Shown here: one piece after another, positions 35,776 through 43,657 of the stretch
Layout of the letters: each line of letters opens with the position of its first letter
How positions within the stretch are numbered: position 1 is the first letter of the stretch
Source of the DNA: Salinicola avicenniae
Lineage (GTDB): Bacteria > Pseudomonadota > Gammaproteobacteria > Pseudomonadales > Halomonadaceae
Assembly: GCF_023736115.1 (NCBI RefSeq)
Contig: NZ_JAKQZC010000004.1
Coordinates: forward strand, 248,001 to 312,000
DNA length: 64,000 nucleotides
Direction: 5' to 3'
Notes under the pieces: generated by a model
What the model was told of the DNA's origin: nothing
What the model saw: only the letters and a program-made list of their open reading frames with translations
Database searches by the model: none
Position numbers and translations under genes: made by a program

Positions 35776-36945
35776 TCATTCCAGAATGCAGTGGGGGACG
35801 AAGCGCGAGCTATCCTGAGTGATCGCCTCGGCGTCCTCGCGGATACCGATGCCCACCGGCGTGTCGCCGACGATCCAGCTGCCGACGATCGGATGCTGGC
35901 CGCCCAGGGTCGGCGGTGGTGTCCACGCCTGCAGTACGCTGTATTCCGGCGCGGCGTGATAGGGGCCCTCCGTCTGCGACAGCGTACCTGCGCGCGAGAT
36001 GACGCTGATATTGGCCCCCTCGCGGGAGAAGAACGGCTTGGCGACCCAGCGTTCGCCGAGCCGCTCGGCGTCCGGCGTGTCGGCGAAGCAGGCGGGAATC
36101 AGGTTGGGATGGCCGGGGTGGCGCTCCCACAGCAGCGGCAGGATCGCCTTGTTGGAGAGAATCGCCTTCCACGGTGGCTCGACGAATCGGGTTGGCGCCG
36201 TCTCGAGAAAACGCCCGAATGTCTCGTCGAACATCCACTCCCAGGGGTAGAGCTTGAACAGCCGCTCGATCGACGCACCGCTGGCGTCGACGAAGCCTCG
36301 TCCCGGCGCGTGGCCGATCGTCTCGATGTGCAGGCATTCGCTCGAGAGCCCGGCCTGGGCGGCGCAGTCGGCGAGATAGGTGACCGTTCCCATGTCTTCG
36401 ATGTGATCCTCGCAACAGGCGAAGTGCATACGCTCGCCGGGGGCCGCCTGCGCCGCCAGATTGGCGATCAACGCTTCCTGTATCGCGTTGAACTGGTCCG
36501 CCTCCGCGGGCAGCAGGCCGCGTTCACGGCACTGCTCGAGCCACACCCACTGAAACAGCGCCGCTTCATAAAGCGCCGTTGGCGTATCCGCGTTGTATTC
36601 GTAGAGCTTCGCCGGCCCCCGGCCGTCATAGGCAAAGTCCATGCGCCCGTAGAGCGAAGGCTGGCGCGCCAGCCAGCTGCGACGCACCAGATCCCAGCAG
36701 TGCGGTGGCAAACCGATGCGCTGCATCAGGCGTTCGCTGGCGACGATCTCCTCGACCAGTGCCAGGCACATCTCGTGCAGTTCGCCAGTGGGGGCCTCCA
36801 GATCGTCTTCGATCTGGCGCAGGGTGAAGGCATAGCACAGACTCTCGTCCCAGTACGGGGCGCCGTCGATCGAATGAAAGTGAAAGCCGAGCGCGTCGGC
36901 CAGCGAGCACCAGTCCTGGCGCGGAATCATCGGTTTTCTTTGCAT
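35776..36945 (-). CDS. Glutathionylspermidine synthase family protein (YgiC-like)
   Basis: An ATP-grasp amide ligase of 389 residues, lacking the amidase half of full-length Gsp. Landmarks are YGRMDFAYDGRGPAKLYEYNADTPTALYE in pieces (about 98-126), KLYPWEWMFDE, LSNKAILPLLWERHPGHPNLIPA and WVAKPFFSREGANI, the ATP-binding Lys region. The family probably joins a peptide to an amine; the real substrates of YgiC/YjfC are not established. The start is either 36945 or the ATG five codons later. It is convergent with the four-helix protein gene. Confidence 0.88.
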   Translation of the reverse strand: MQRKPMIPRQDWCSLADALGFHFHSIDGAPYWDESLCYAFTLRQIEDDLEAPTGELHEMCLALVEEIVASERLMQRIGLPPHCWDLVRRSWLARQPSLYGRMDFAYDGRGPAKLYEYNADTPTALYEAALFQWVWLEQCRERGLLPAEADQFNAIQEALIANLAAQAAPGERMHFACCEDHIEDMGTVTYLADCAAQAGLSSECLHIETIGHAPGRGFVDASGASIERLFKLYPWEWMFDETFGRFLETAPTRFVEPPWKAILSNKAILPLLWERHPGHPNLIPACFADTPDAERLGERWVAKPFFSREGANISVISRAGTLSQTEGPYHAAPEYSVLQAWTPPPTLGGQHPIVGSWIVGDTPVGIGIREDAEAITQDSSRFVPHCILE

Positions 36946-37017
36946 GCCGCGAGCGTTTCAGTCTTGAGGGAAAGTGGGCATCTGGGCGATGCGAACCAAG
37001 GGGGAGGGGAGTATGCC

Positions 37018-37941
37018 ATGACAGCACTCGACGATCTGGCGTTTTTCCAGCATATCGCCAGAGCCGGTAGCTTGACCGGCGCGGCGCGCGAGCTGGGACT
37101 GTCGTTGTCGGCGGTAAGCAAGCGGCTGCAGCTGCTGGAGCGCCGTCTGGGCGTGTCACTGGCCGCACGTACCACGCGGCGTCTTGCGCTGACCCCGGAA
37201 GGCGAACGCTATCTGGCTCGCGGCGCGGTCATCCTCGACGATCTTGGCGATCTCGAGAACTCTCTGCGCGGCGACCGCACGGCCCTGACCGGGCGTCTGC
37301 GTATCAATGCCACCTTCGGCTTCGGGCGTGGCCACGTGGCGCCCTTGCTGTCGCGATTTGCCGCTCGGCATCCGGCCCTGGCGCTGCAGCTCGAGTTGAC
37401 CGGATTCCCGCTCGGGCTCGATGAGTCGGGTGTCGATATCGGTATTCGTGTCGGCGAGCCGCCGGACTCACGCTGCATTGCCCGCTGCTTGCTCCCCAAC
37501 CGGCGCATATTGTGTGCGGCGCCGTCTTACCTCGAACACGCTCCCGCGCTGGAGATGCTCGATGACCTGTCGCGCCACGACTGCCTGATCGTGCGCGAAA
37601 ACGATACCGATTACGCCTTGTGGCGTTTCGAGGCCAGCGACGGCGGCGGTGCGCGGCGCTCGGTACGCGTGCAGGGCCGTCTCTCCAGCAACGATGCCGA
37701 GGCGATGACGCGGCTGGCGCTGGACGGCCACGGCGTGCTGATGCGGTCGTGGTGGGACGTGCATGAGGCGCTGGCCAGCGGGGCGCTGGTCGAGCTGCTG
37801 CCGCAGTGGCGGGGCATACGCGCGGATTTTCACCTGCTCTATAGCGAACGAGCGAGGGAGAGCGCCCGCGTTCAGCAGTTCGCCGACTTCATGTTGGCGG
37901 AGATGGCCGGCCGGGTGCCGCCGTTGCCTCGGGCCGGCTAG
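37018..37941 (+). CDS. LysR-family regulator (DmlR-like)
   Basis: A 307-residue LysR regulator with the N-terminal helix-turn-helix (GSLTGAARELGLSLSAVSKR, about residues 17-36) followed by ARTTRRLALTPEG and an effector domain with GVDIGIRVGEP. The TTRRLALTPEG wing and SxVSKR helix are typical of the DmlR/TtuA subgroup, which controls D-malate or tartrate dehydrogenases; such a dehydrogenase is at 31986. GGAGGGGA lies upstream of ATG 37018. It is divergent from the YgiC-type gene. Confidence 0.9.
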   Translation: MTALDDLAFFQHIARAGSLTGAARELGLSLSAVSKRLQLLERRLGVSLAARTTRRLALTPEGERYLARGAVILDDLGDLENSLRGDRTALTGRLRINATFGFGRGHVAPLLSRFAARHPALALQLELTGFPLGLDESGVDIGIRVGEPPDSRCIARCLLPNRRILCAAPSYLEHAPALEMLDDLSRHDCLIVRENDTDYALWRFEASDGGGARRSVRVQGRLSSNDAEAMTRLALDGHGVLMRSWWDVHEALASGALVELLPQWRGIRADFHLLYSERARESARVQQFADFMLAEMAGRVPPLPRAG

Positions 37942-38026
37942 GGCCGTGCGGATGACGCGCCGGCGGGAAGCCGGGGAGCAAGACGAGGGAGCGGTTGGTG
38001 CTAAGGCGCTGGGGAAAGGCCCAGCA

Positions 38027-38080
38027 AAAAAATGCCCACCAGGGGAGGGTGGGCAGATAAGGGATCATTCAAGGGAACAC
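38027..38080 (-). ncRNA. Predicted envelope-stress small RNA A
   Basis: A predicted transcript of about 54 nt on the minus strand. It would start 6-7 nt after a TCTGA -10 element, carry the 5' segment GTGTTCCCTTGAATGATCCC, and end in a rho-independent terminator (TGCCCACC/GGTGGGCA stem, then seven T at 38033-38027). The 5' segment and terminator are nearly identical to module B at 38188, while the promoter spacer differs, as expected if function is conserved. No reading frame of use is present. The C-rich 5' end could pair with ribosome binding sites. Inferred, not matched to a known family. Confidence 0.6.
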
Positions 38081-38085
38081 CTACT

Positions 38086-38114
38086 CAGAGTCCTTGCCAG
38101 CCGGACAAGTTCCC
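38086..38114 (-). promoter_or_regulatory. RpoE/AlgU-type promoter of small RNA A
   Basis: On the minus strand GGAACTT (38114-38108), a 17-nt spacer and TCTGA (38090-38086) match the RpoE/AlgU consensus GAACTT-N16/17-TCTGA. A run of seven T lies 10 nt upstream of the -35 box (38131-38125), like an UP element. Confidence 0.7.
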
Positions 38115-38187
38115 GCTGGCGTGAAAAAAATCGGGCGGAGACGTCTCGGGAAGCACGGCAGGCAATCGCGGCAACAATACGCGGACA

Positions 38188-38241
38188 AAAAAATGCCCAC
38201 CAGGGGATGGTGGGCAAGTAAGGGATCATTCAAGGGAACAC
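38188..38241 (-). ncRNA. Predicted envelope-stress small RNA B
   Basis: The second copy of the module: same predicted length, same 5' segment GTGTTCCCTTGAATGATCCC, and the same terminator with a one-base change in the loop, followed by seven T (38194-38188). It lies between small RNA A and the stop of the betaine-type binding-protein gene, on the same strand, and could also be produced by processing of that mRNA, because no other terminator is seen for the gene. Confidence 0.6.
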
Positions 38242-38246
38242 TGATT

Positions 38247-38275
38247 CAGAGTGTCCCGTTGCCGCGTAAGTTCCC
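38247..38275 (-). promoter_or_regulatory. RpoE/AlgU-type promoter of small RNA B
   Basis: GGAACTT (38275-38269), exactly 17 nt, then TCTGA (38251-38247) on the minus strand. A run of six T begins 10 nt upstream of the -35 box. The spacer sequence differs from that of promoter A while both boxes and distances are kept. Confidence 0.7.
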
Positions 38276-38359
38276 GCGGTGGGCAAAAAAGTCGGCACGA
38301 ATTTGTAACGAAATATTGTTAGAGAACGGCCGCTCGTCCCATCCAGACAGCTTGACGGG

Positions 38360-39301
38360 CTAGAGCGACAGCGCGTCGCGAACCGCCGGCCACGCCGGGG
38401 CGCCGTCGCGCGTGGTGACATCGGCCAGCATGGACTCGACCCGTGCCGGATGCGCCTCGATCCATTGGCTGGCGACTTCCTCCATCGGTGCTTCTTCCTG
38501 GCCATATCGCTGGATCATCCAGCTCTGCTCCTCGGCGGAGAACGAAAACTGGTCAAAGAAGGTCACCAGATTCGGATTGGCCTCGGCGTAGTCCGACGCC
38601 ATCAACGTGCGCACGTCGCTGGCACCGTTGCCTTCGCCGAACAGGTTCTTGTCATCCTCGAGATAGCGCATGGGCAGTTCGAGATTCATCCAGTGCGGTG
38701 TCCAGCCAACCCAGACGATCGGTTCTTCATTGGCAATGTGGCTCTTGGCGGCGCTCAGCATGCCGACGGTACTGGTATCCACCAGGGTCCAGTCGCCCAG
38801 GCCCCAGGTATCGTTGGCGATTGCGTCGTTGATGATTTCGCTGGCGGCGGACCCGGCACCGAAACCGTAGAGCTCGCCGTTGAATTCATCGCGATGCGCG
38901 TCGAGGTCGGCAAAGGAGGTGATGCCCGCGTCGAACACATAGTCCGGCACGGCCAGCGTCATCTGTGCGCCGGTCACATTGGTGGCGAGGCGCTGGATAC
39001 TGCCATCGGACTCAAGCGGCTCCAGCATCGGGTTCTGTGCCGGTAGCCAGGCGCCGAGGAAGACGTCGACATCGCCCGTATCGAGCCCCTGATAGATCAC
39101 CTGCAAGCCGATCTCCTGCGCCTGTGCGGTATAGCCCAGCGGCGCCAGCAACTGGCGGGCGATCTCGGTTTTCACGGTGATGCCGGGCCAGGCGGGGACC
39201 CCGAAGACGATCGTGCTTTCGTCGGCCTGGGCGGGCGACACGGCGCCGAAAGCCAGGCCCGCGCCCAGCAAAAGGGTGGGAAGCATGGTCGCTTGTCTCA
39301 T
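38360..39301 (-). CDS. Glycine betaine/carnitine-type ABC substrate-binding protein (orphan)
   Basis: A periplasmic ProX/OpuAC-type receptor for quaternary ammonium compounds, 313 residues with a signal peptide ending AQADE. Aromatic residues likely to form the cation box are in VPAWPGITV, LGAWLPAQNP and VWVGWTPHWMN. No permease or ATPase is adjacent, so it must use transporter parts encoded elsewhere, as CaiX does for carnitine in Pseudomonas. The next gene upstream on the same strand is gamma-butyrobetaine dioxygenase, which suggests carnitine or gamma-butyrobetaine as ligand. The predicted small RNAs follow its stop. Confidence 0.88.
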   Translation of the reverse strand: MRQATMLPTLLLGAGLAFGAVSPAQADESTIVFGVPAWPGITVKTEIARQLLAPLGYTAQAQEIGLQVIYQGLDTGDVDVFLGAWLPAQNPMLEPLESDGSIQRLATNVTGAQMTLAVPDYVFDAGITSFADLDAHRDEFNGELYGFGAGSAASEIINDAIANDTWGLGDWTLVDTSTVGMLSAAKSHIANEEPIVWVGWTPHWMNLELPMRYLEDDKNLFGEGNGASDVRTLMASDYAEANPNLVTFFDQFSFSAEEQSWMIQRYGQEEAPMEEVASQWIEAHPARVESMLADVTTRDGAPAWPAVRDALSL

Positions 39302-39427
39302 TTGTTGTCTCCTGTCGTTCCCTTGAGGGTGTAGCCGGCCGTACCGGATACACGCAGAAAAGCCGCCCGGCCATGACAGACATGAACGCGAGCGGCTCGA
39401 ATCAGCGGATCGCTGAAGGCGGTGGGC

Positions 39428-40687
39428 TCACCGCGACAGCACCCGCAGATGCGACTGCAGCATGTCCAGATCGAGATAGGTGCCCTGAAGATGGCGCTTG
39501 CCGGTATTCGGGTCGAAGGCATTGCGACCGTGAAGCACGCGGCGATTGTCGAAGGCGACCATCTGGCCGGGGGCCAGCGTCAGCTCAACGCGGCGGTCCG
39601 GCCGGCGCAGGATCTGCCAGAAGGTGCGATAGGCGTCGTACCACGCCTCGATCTGCTCGGCCGGCAGGCTCAGCGTGTCGCGAATCCAGTTGTTGAAGCG
39701 GATCTCGCGCGGGCGACCGCTGGCGTCCAGGTCGATTACCGGCTCGCGGACCGCGATATCGTGGCCATCATCCTGGAAGCGGAAGTCGATCGGCGTCTGG
39801 GTAAGAACGCGGAAGGCCGCCGGGTCTTCGGCACGCAGCACCTCGGCGGCGGCAAAGCCATCGGTAAAGCTGGACTCACCGCCCTCGGCGTCGTTCTCCA
39901 GGCAGTAGAGCAGCTGAATATCCGGCGGCTGGCGCCAGTTGGGCAGGTCGGTGTGCAGCTCGAGCCCAATCGCGGTGTAGGCGGCGTTGTTCGGGTTGGG
40001 GATTGAGCGCACGTCAAAACGCCCGCCGAAGTTGGTCGAGCGCATCGGGCCGAGGCTCTCGGCCACGCGCGAGACCTCTTCCAGTGCACACGGACCGTTG
40101 TCGAGTAGCGCCAGGCCATCGCGCAGCAGCGCAGTGACCCAGCGGCTGCGGCCGTCTCCCTCGCCGACGAAATCGGCGTGCTCGACGCGCTCGGGGAAGA
40201 AGCCTTCCGGCCAGGGCGTCGGCGTCGGCAGCAGGCTCGGCAGATCCTGGCCCGGACGGCGCTGATGGAGCCAGCCGGCATCGAAGCGTGAGCGGTGGTC
40301 GTCGGCCCAGGTCAGCGTCAGCGAGCGGGCATCGAAGTCGATATGCGCCAGCGCGTCTTCACCGGCAAGCCGATCCCACAGCGGATCTTCCAGCAGCTTG
40401 TAGAGGCGCTCGCGGGTCATCGGGTGGCGGCAGTCGCTGCAGGCGCAGTGATCGCGCAGCCACATCAGCGGAAACTCGCCGCGCTCGCCATCGGCCCACG
40501 TCAGCACCAGGCGCCGCGCCTCGCGCTCGACGCTCTCCAGTGCCGCTTCCGGCGCGCCCTCGCCTTGGCGGTAGCGGCGTAGCTCGGCCATGTCTACGGC
40601 GCTCGAGGCGGCATCGCGCGAGGTCAGGGCGTCATGGAAGGCGTTGGCTGAAGACAAGAAAGATCTCTCCCGATGGTGGCTTACCAT
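39428..40687 (-). CDS. Gamma-butyrobetaine dioxygenase-like 2-oxoglutarate/Fe(II) oxygenase
   Basis: Hydroxylates gamma-butyrobetaine to carnitine or a related substrate, using iron, oxygen and 2-oxoglutarate. The N-terminal domain (DUF971 type) has the zinc site CACSDCRHP (about residues 81-89). The TauD-fold domain has HTD in LELHTDLPN, the distal His in RRVLHGRNAF and the 2-oxoglutarate Arg in RHLQGTYLD. The length of about 410 matches BBOX1. The start is uncertain: ATG 40687 has a ribosome site too close, while TTG 40657 has GGGAGA 8 nt upstream. It is next to a betaine-type receptor and a LysR gene. Confidence 0.9.
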   Translation of the reverse strand: MVSHHRERSFLSSANAFHDALTSRDAASSAVDMAELRRYRQGEGAPEAALESVEREARRLVLTWADGERGEFPLMWLRDHCACSDCRHPMTRERLYKLLEDPLWDRLAGEDALAHIDFDARSLTLTWADDHRSRFDAGWLHQRRPGQDLPSLLPTPTPWPEGFFPERVEHADFVGEGDGRSRWVTALLRDGLALLDNGPCALEEVSRVAESLGPMRSTNFGGRFDVRSIPNPNNAAYTAIGLELHTDLPNWRQPPDIQLLYCLENDAEGGESSFTDGFAAAEVLRAEDPAAFRVLTQTPIDFRFQDDGHDIAVREPVIDLDASGRPREIRFNNWIRDTLSLPAEQIEAWYDAYRTFWQILRRPDRRVELTLAPGQMVAFDNRRVLHGRNAFDPNTGKRHLQGTYLDLDMLQSHLRVLSR

Positions 40688-40993
40688 CCTCGTGATGAAT
40701 GTCGTATTGCGTAGCGGGAATCAGGATGCGGATTGTCTCCGGGCGTGACAAACGATTAATCTGGCCGCTAAGGCCAAGCTAAGCTAATAACAGGCTTTGG
40801 CTATTCGACGTTTGGTCATTGCCTTCGTGGTCATTGCCTTCGTGGTCATTGCCTTCTGGGCCATTCGCTGCGTGGCCATTCGATCCTGAGTCGCTCGATC
40901 CTGAGTCATTCGACCCTGCGGCACGCGATTCGGCCATTGATCGGCCAGGCCTCACGCGTGTCGACGCCATCCTTGCCTGTCTGGAGACCTGTT
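40688..40993. other. Divergent intergenic region holding a 15-bp repeat array
   Basis: About 300 nt between the dioxygenase and LysR genes, mostly filled by the repeat at 40814-40918. A small open frame on the minus strand (40779-40970) merely translates the repeat into Gly/Asn/Asp/Ser-rich sequence and is not called as a gene. Confidence 0.4.
40814..40918. repeat. 15-bp tandem repeat, seven degenerate units
   Basis: Seven contiguous 15-bp units. The first two are identical (GGTCATTGCCTTCGT); later units drift to GGCCATTCGATCCTG and AGTCATTCGACCCTG while keeping the core CATTC/CATTG. The period of five codons leaves both strands open. It lies between two divergent genes and could hold repeated regulator sites. 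Confidence 0.9.
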
Positions 40994-41857
40994 ATGTCCG
41001 ACCTCCCCCCCGTGCTCTGGCTGCAGGCGTTCGAGGCCGCAGCGCGTACCTTGAGCTTTACCGAGGCCGGCCGCGAGCTGGGGGTGACGCAATCGGCGAT
41101 CAGCCAGCGCATCCGGCTGCTCGAGGATCGTCTCGGCCAGCCACTGTTCGTGCGCTACCCGCGCAGTCTGGCGCTGATGCCGGCCGGGCGAGCCTGGTTG
41201 CCGAGCGTGCAGGAGGCCTTCTCGCGTCTGGCCGAGGGCACCTCCGAAGTGTTCGGCCCGAGCCCGGATGCTCCAGTCACGCTGCGCGCCACGCCGGCAA
41301 TGCAGCAGACGTGGCTGGCGCCGCGGCTGATGCGCTTCCAGCAGGCGCATCCGGAGATCACCCTGCGATTGGTCAGCGCGATCTGGGCGGACGACTTCGG
41401 TGCCGAGGGCGCCGATCTGGAGATCCGCTATGGCACCGGCGAGTGGGGCGACGTCGCGGCCGAGTGTCTCGGCGAGGAGCGCCTGCTGCCGGTCTGTTCG
41501 GCCGCCGTGGCGCGGACGCTTCAGTCGCCGCGGGACCTGGCCGGTCAGACGCTGCTGCACGCCGCCGGATTTGCAGCCGGTTGGCCTCGCTGGCTGGCCG
41601 AAGCCGGTATGGCCGGGCTGGAACGCGACTGTCCGGCGATGATCTGCGATACCCATGTGACCACTCTGGCACTAGCCTCCTACGGCGGTGGGGTGGCGCT
41701 GTCGCATCGCCGCCTGCTCGAAGCCAGTCGCGATCTGGTCGCGCCCTTCGAGCTCGATATGGCAACCGAAGAAGCCTTCTGGCTGGTCCGGCCGGCGAGC
41801 CGACAGCCGCGCCCGCCGGCGCAGGCGCTCTGGAACTGGTTGCTCGACACCGTCTAA
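40994..41857 (+). CDS. LysR-family regulator (GcvA-like)
   Basis: A 287-residue regulator with helix-turn-helix LSFTEAGRELGVTQSAISQR (about residues 21-40) and the GcvA-type sequence PAMQQTWLAPRLMRFQQAHPE in pieces. ATG 40994 is chosen because GGAG lies upstream and PPVLWLQAFEAAART is the normal start; an ATG at 40937 is also open. It is divergent from the gamma-butyrobetaine dioxygenase gene and is the probable regulator of carnitine-related uptake and hydroxylation. Confidence 0.92.
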   Translation: MSDLPPVLWLQAFEAAARTLSFTEAGRELGVTQSAISQRIRLLEDRLGQPLFVRYPRSLALMPAGRAWLPSVQEAFSRLAEGTSEVFGPSPDAPVTLRATPAMQQTWLAPRLMRFQQAHPEITLRLVSAIWADDFGAEGADLEIRYGTGEWGDVAAECLGEERLLPVCSAAVARTLQSPRDLAGQTLLHAAGFAAGWPRWLAEAGMAGLERDCPAMICDTHVTTLALASYGGGVALSHRRLLEASRDLVAPFELDMATEEAFWLVRPASRQPRPPAQALWNWLLDTV

Positions 41858-42000
41858 CCGGGATGTCGCCGATTCCCGATGGCAGCAGGCCGAGGTGTTT
41901 TGTCGCCGTGGGCAGCCGAATGCCAGGTCAGTCACGGTGATCGGCTAGACTGGAGCGACAACCGTCCGGAAAACGGCGACCGGCAGGGAGGGAGGAAGCG

Positions 42001-42504
42001 ATGAACGAGATATTGTCCCATGAGCGGCGCAGGCCGTTTGGCACGTTGGCCCGACGCATGGCGCCGCGGCTGGCACTGGCGCTGGTCGTGGCGAGCGGCA
42101 TGGCGCTGCCGAGTCTCTCCGTGCTGGCGGATGGCGTTGCCGTTGCCGACCCGCAGACCGGCCAGCAGATTCGTCTACCGGATCGCCACCACAACGGCCA
42201 CATGGACGACTGGCATCGGCAGCTCGACGTGCATGTCATGCCCGGCATGACCGGTCCGCGTGATGGTGACGGCTATTACCGGGACTATCACCGGGGCTAT
42301 CACCAAGACTATTACCGGGACTATCACCAGGACTACGATCGTGACTATCGCCGCGAGGGCGATGGCGGCACGATCTGTCACGGCGATGACGGCAACACCA
42401 CGATCTCCACCGAGAGCCGACGCTGCGACCCCGGCGCGACAGCCGGTGACGGCGGCCCCCGCGTGCGAAACGGTTCCCCGTCGTCGCCCCCGACCGGCAA
42501 CTAG
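42001..42504 (+). CDS. Exported Tyr/Asp/His-rich repeat protein
   Basis: A 167-residue secreted protein I cannot assign. A hydrophobic signal segment (about 20-43) is preceded by a long basic region. Residues 91-118 are seven tetrapeptides of the form (D/G)Y(Y/H/D)(R/Q), from a 12-bp tandem repeat. A Cys pair (CHGDDGN and RRCDPG) follows in the Gly/Ser/Pro-rich tail. The aromatic and acidic repeat may bind metal or self-associate; this is inference. GGAGG precedes ATG 42001, so expression is credible. Confidence 0.7.
   Translation: MNEILSHERRRPFGTLARRMAPRLALALVVASGMALPSLSVLADGVAVADPQTGQQIRLPDRHHNGHMDDWHRQLDVHVMPGMTGPRDGDGYYRDYHRGYHQDYYRDYHQDYDRDYRREGDGGTICHGDDGNTTISTESRRCDPGATAGDGGPRVRNGSPSSPPTGN
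42271..42354 (+). repeat. 12-bp tandem repeat, seven units, in coding sequence
   Basis: Seven in-frame 12-bp units encode GYYR, DYHR, GYHQ, DYYR, DYHQ, DYDR and DYRR. The first five are close copies; the last two have diverged. Confidence 0.88.
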
Positions 42505-42511
42505 CGTCCGA

Positions 42512-43528
42512 TCAGACGCCGCGCCGGCAATAGTCGCCGAAAGCGGCCACGACGCGGTCGATGTCGGCCATCGAGACATCGCGATGGGTGACGAAGCGCG
42601 GGGCGTAGAGGGCGCCGACCAGAATGCCGCGCTCGGCCAGCCAGGCGTGTAGCTCGGCGGGGTCGAGTGCAGGATCGTCGAAGCTGACGAACACCATGTT
42701 AGTCGCCTGCGCAGTTACCGTGATGCCCTCGATCGCCGCCAGCCCGGCGGCCAGGTGCGCCGCCTTGGCGTGGTCCTCCACCAGCTGGGGCAGGTGATGG
42801 TCGAGCGCATATTCGCAGGCGGCTGCCATCGAGCCGACCTGACGCAGGCCGCCGCCGACCACCTTGCGCCAGCGGCGGGCCGTGTCGATAAAGGCTTCCG
42901 GCCCCACGAGTACCGAGCCCATCGGCGCGCCCAGCCCTTTCGAGCAGCAGACCGAGACCGTGTCGAAAGGCGCACATAGCGCTTCCAGGCTCCTGCCGCT
43001 CGCCGCGGTCGCGTTGCCGATCCGCGCGCCGTCGAGATGCGTCGCCAGGCCATGCTCTCGTGCCAGCGCCGTCGTCTGCGCCACGTGATCCGCGTCGAGC
43101 ACCTCGCCGTGGAAGGTGTTCTCCAACGTCAGCAGACGCGTACGCGCGAAGTGCGGGTCCACCGGTTTGATCGCCGCCTTCAGCTTCTCAAGCGACAGTT
43201 CACCCGTGTTCAGCCCATCCAGCGGCTGCGGTTGGATACCGCCCAACACCGCCGCGCCACCGCCTTCCAGCCGGTACGTATGTGCCTGCTGATCGACGAT
43301 ATATTCATCGCCGCGCTGGCAGTGGGAAAGCAGCGCCACCAGATTGCTCTGCGTGCCGGAGGGCAGGAACAGCGCCGCCGCCTTGCCGGTGCGCTCGGCG
43401 AGATAGTGCTCGAGATGCGTCACGCTGGGGTCATCGCCCCAGACATCGTCGCCGACCGGCGCTTCGAACATGACTCGGCGCATCTCGGCGCTGGGGCGGG
43501 TGACGGTATCGCTGCGAAGATCGATCAT
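42512..43528 (-). CDS. ltaE: Low-specificity L-threonine aldolase
   Basis: A PLP enzyme cleaving L-threonine or L-allo-threonine to glycine and acetaldehyde. The 338 residues start with [12 protein letters not shown], as in all family members; the PLP Lys is Lys197 in [12 protein letters not shown], the PLP-stacking His is in [12 protein letters not shown] (His83), and the PLP Asp-Arg in [15 protein letters not shown] precedes ATG 43528. It is convergent with the repeat protein gene, with no shared operon. Confidence 0.95.
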   Translation of the reverse strand: MIDLRSDTVTRPSAEMRRVMFEAPVGDDVWGDDPSVTHLEHYLAERTGKAAALFLPSGTQSNLVALLSHCQRGDEYIVDQQAHTYRLEGGGAAVLGGIQPQPLDGLNTGELSLEKLKAAIKPVDPHFARTRLLTLENTFHGEVLDADHVAQTTALAREHGLATHLDGARIGNATAASGRSLEALCAPFDTVSVCCSKGLGAPMGSVLVGPEAFIDTARRWRKVVGGGLRQVGSMAAACEYALDHHLPQLVEDHAKAAHLAAGLAAIEGITVTAQATNMVFVSFDDPALDPAELHAWLAERGILVGALYAPRFVTHRDVSMADIDRVVAAFGDYCRRGV

Positions 43529-43657
43529 GGGGACTCCAGTGGATTGTCGTTATTGGGAAAAACGCGTGTCAGGGGCAGGCGGTTGATGGTGCGGCAGTCA
43601 AACTCGGCCATGGCGCCACCAGCGCTTGGCACGGGGCTGAGTGGAGGCCATCATCGC

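Larger units (their letters stand above)
38026..38296. repeat. Two direct repeats of about 110 bp
   Basis: Copy A is about 38026-38135 and copy B about 38187-38296, in direct orientation and separated by about 50 bp of unrelated sequence. Conserved blocks are the terminator hairpin, the 5' segment of the predicted RNA, the -10 and -35 boxes and the upstream homopolymer; the intervening bases have diverged. Confidence 0.85.

Noticed and set aside
35791-37017. Long plus-strand frame running through the YgiC-type gene into the LysR gene.
   Set aside because: It is the reverse-strand shadow of the YgiC-type gene; the LysR protein has its own ATG and ribosome site at 37018.
40779-40970. A 63-codon minus-strand frame rich in Gly, Asn, Asp and Ser.
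   Set aside because: It is the translation of the 15-bp repeat array, which stays open in several frames; no ribosome site and no independent evidence of a protein.
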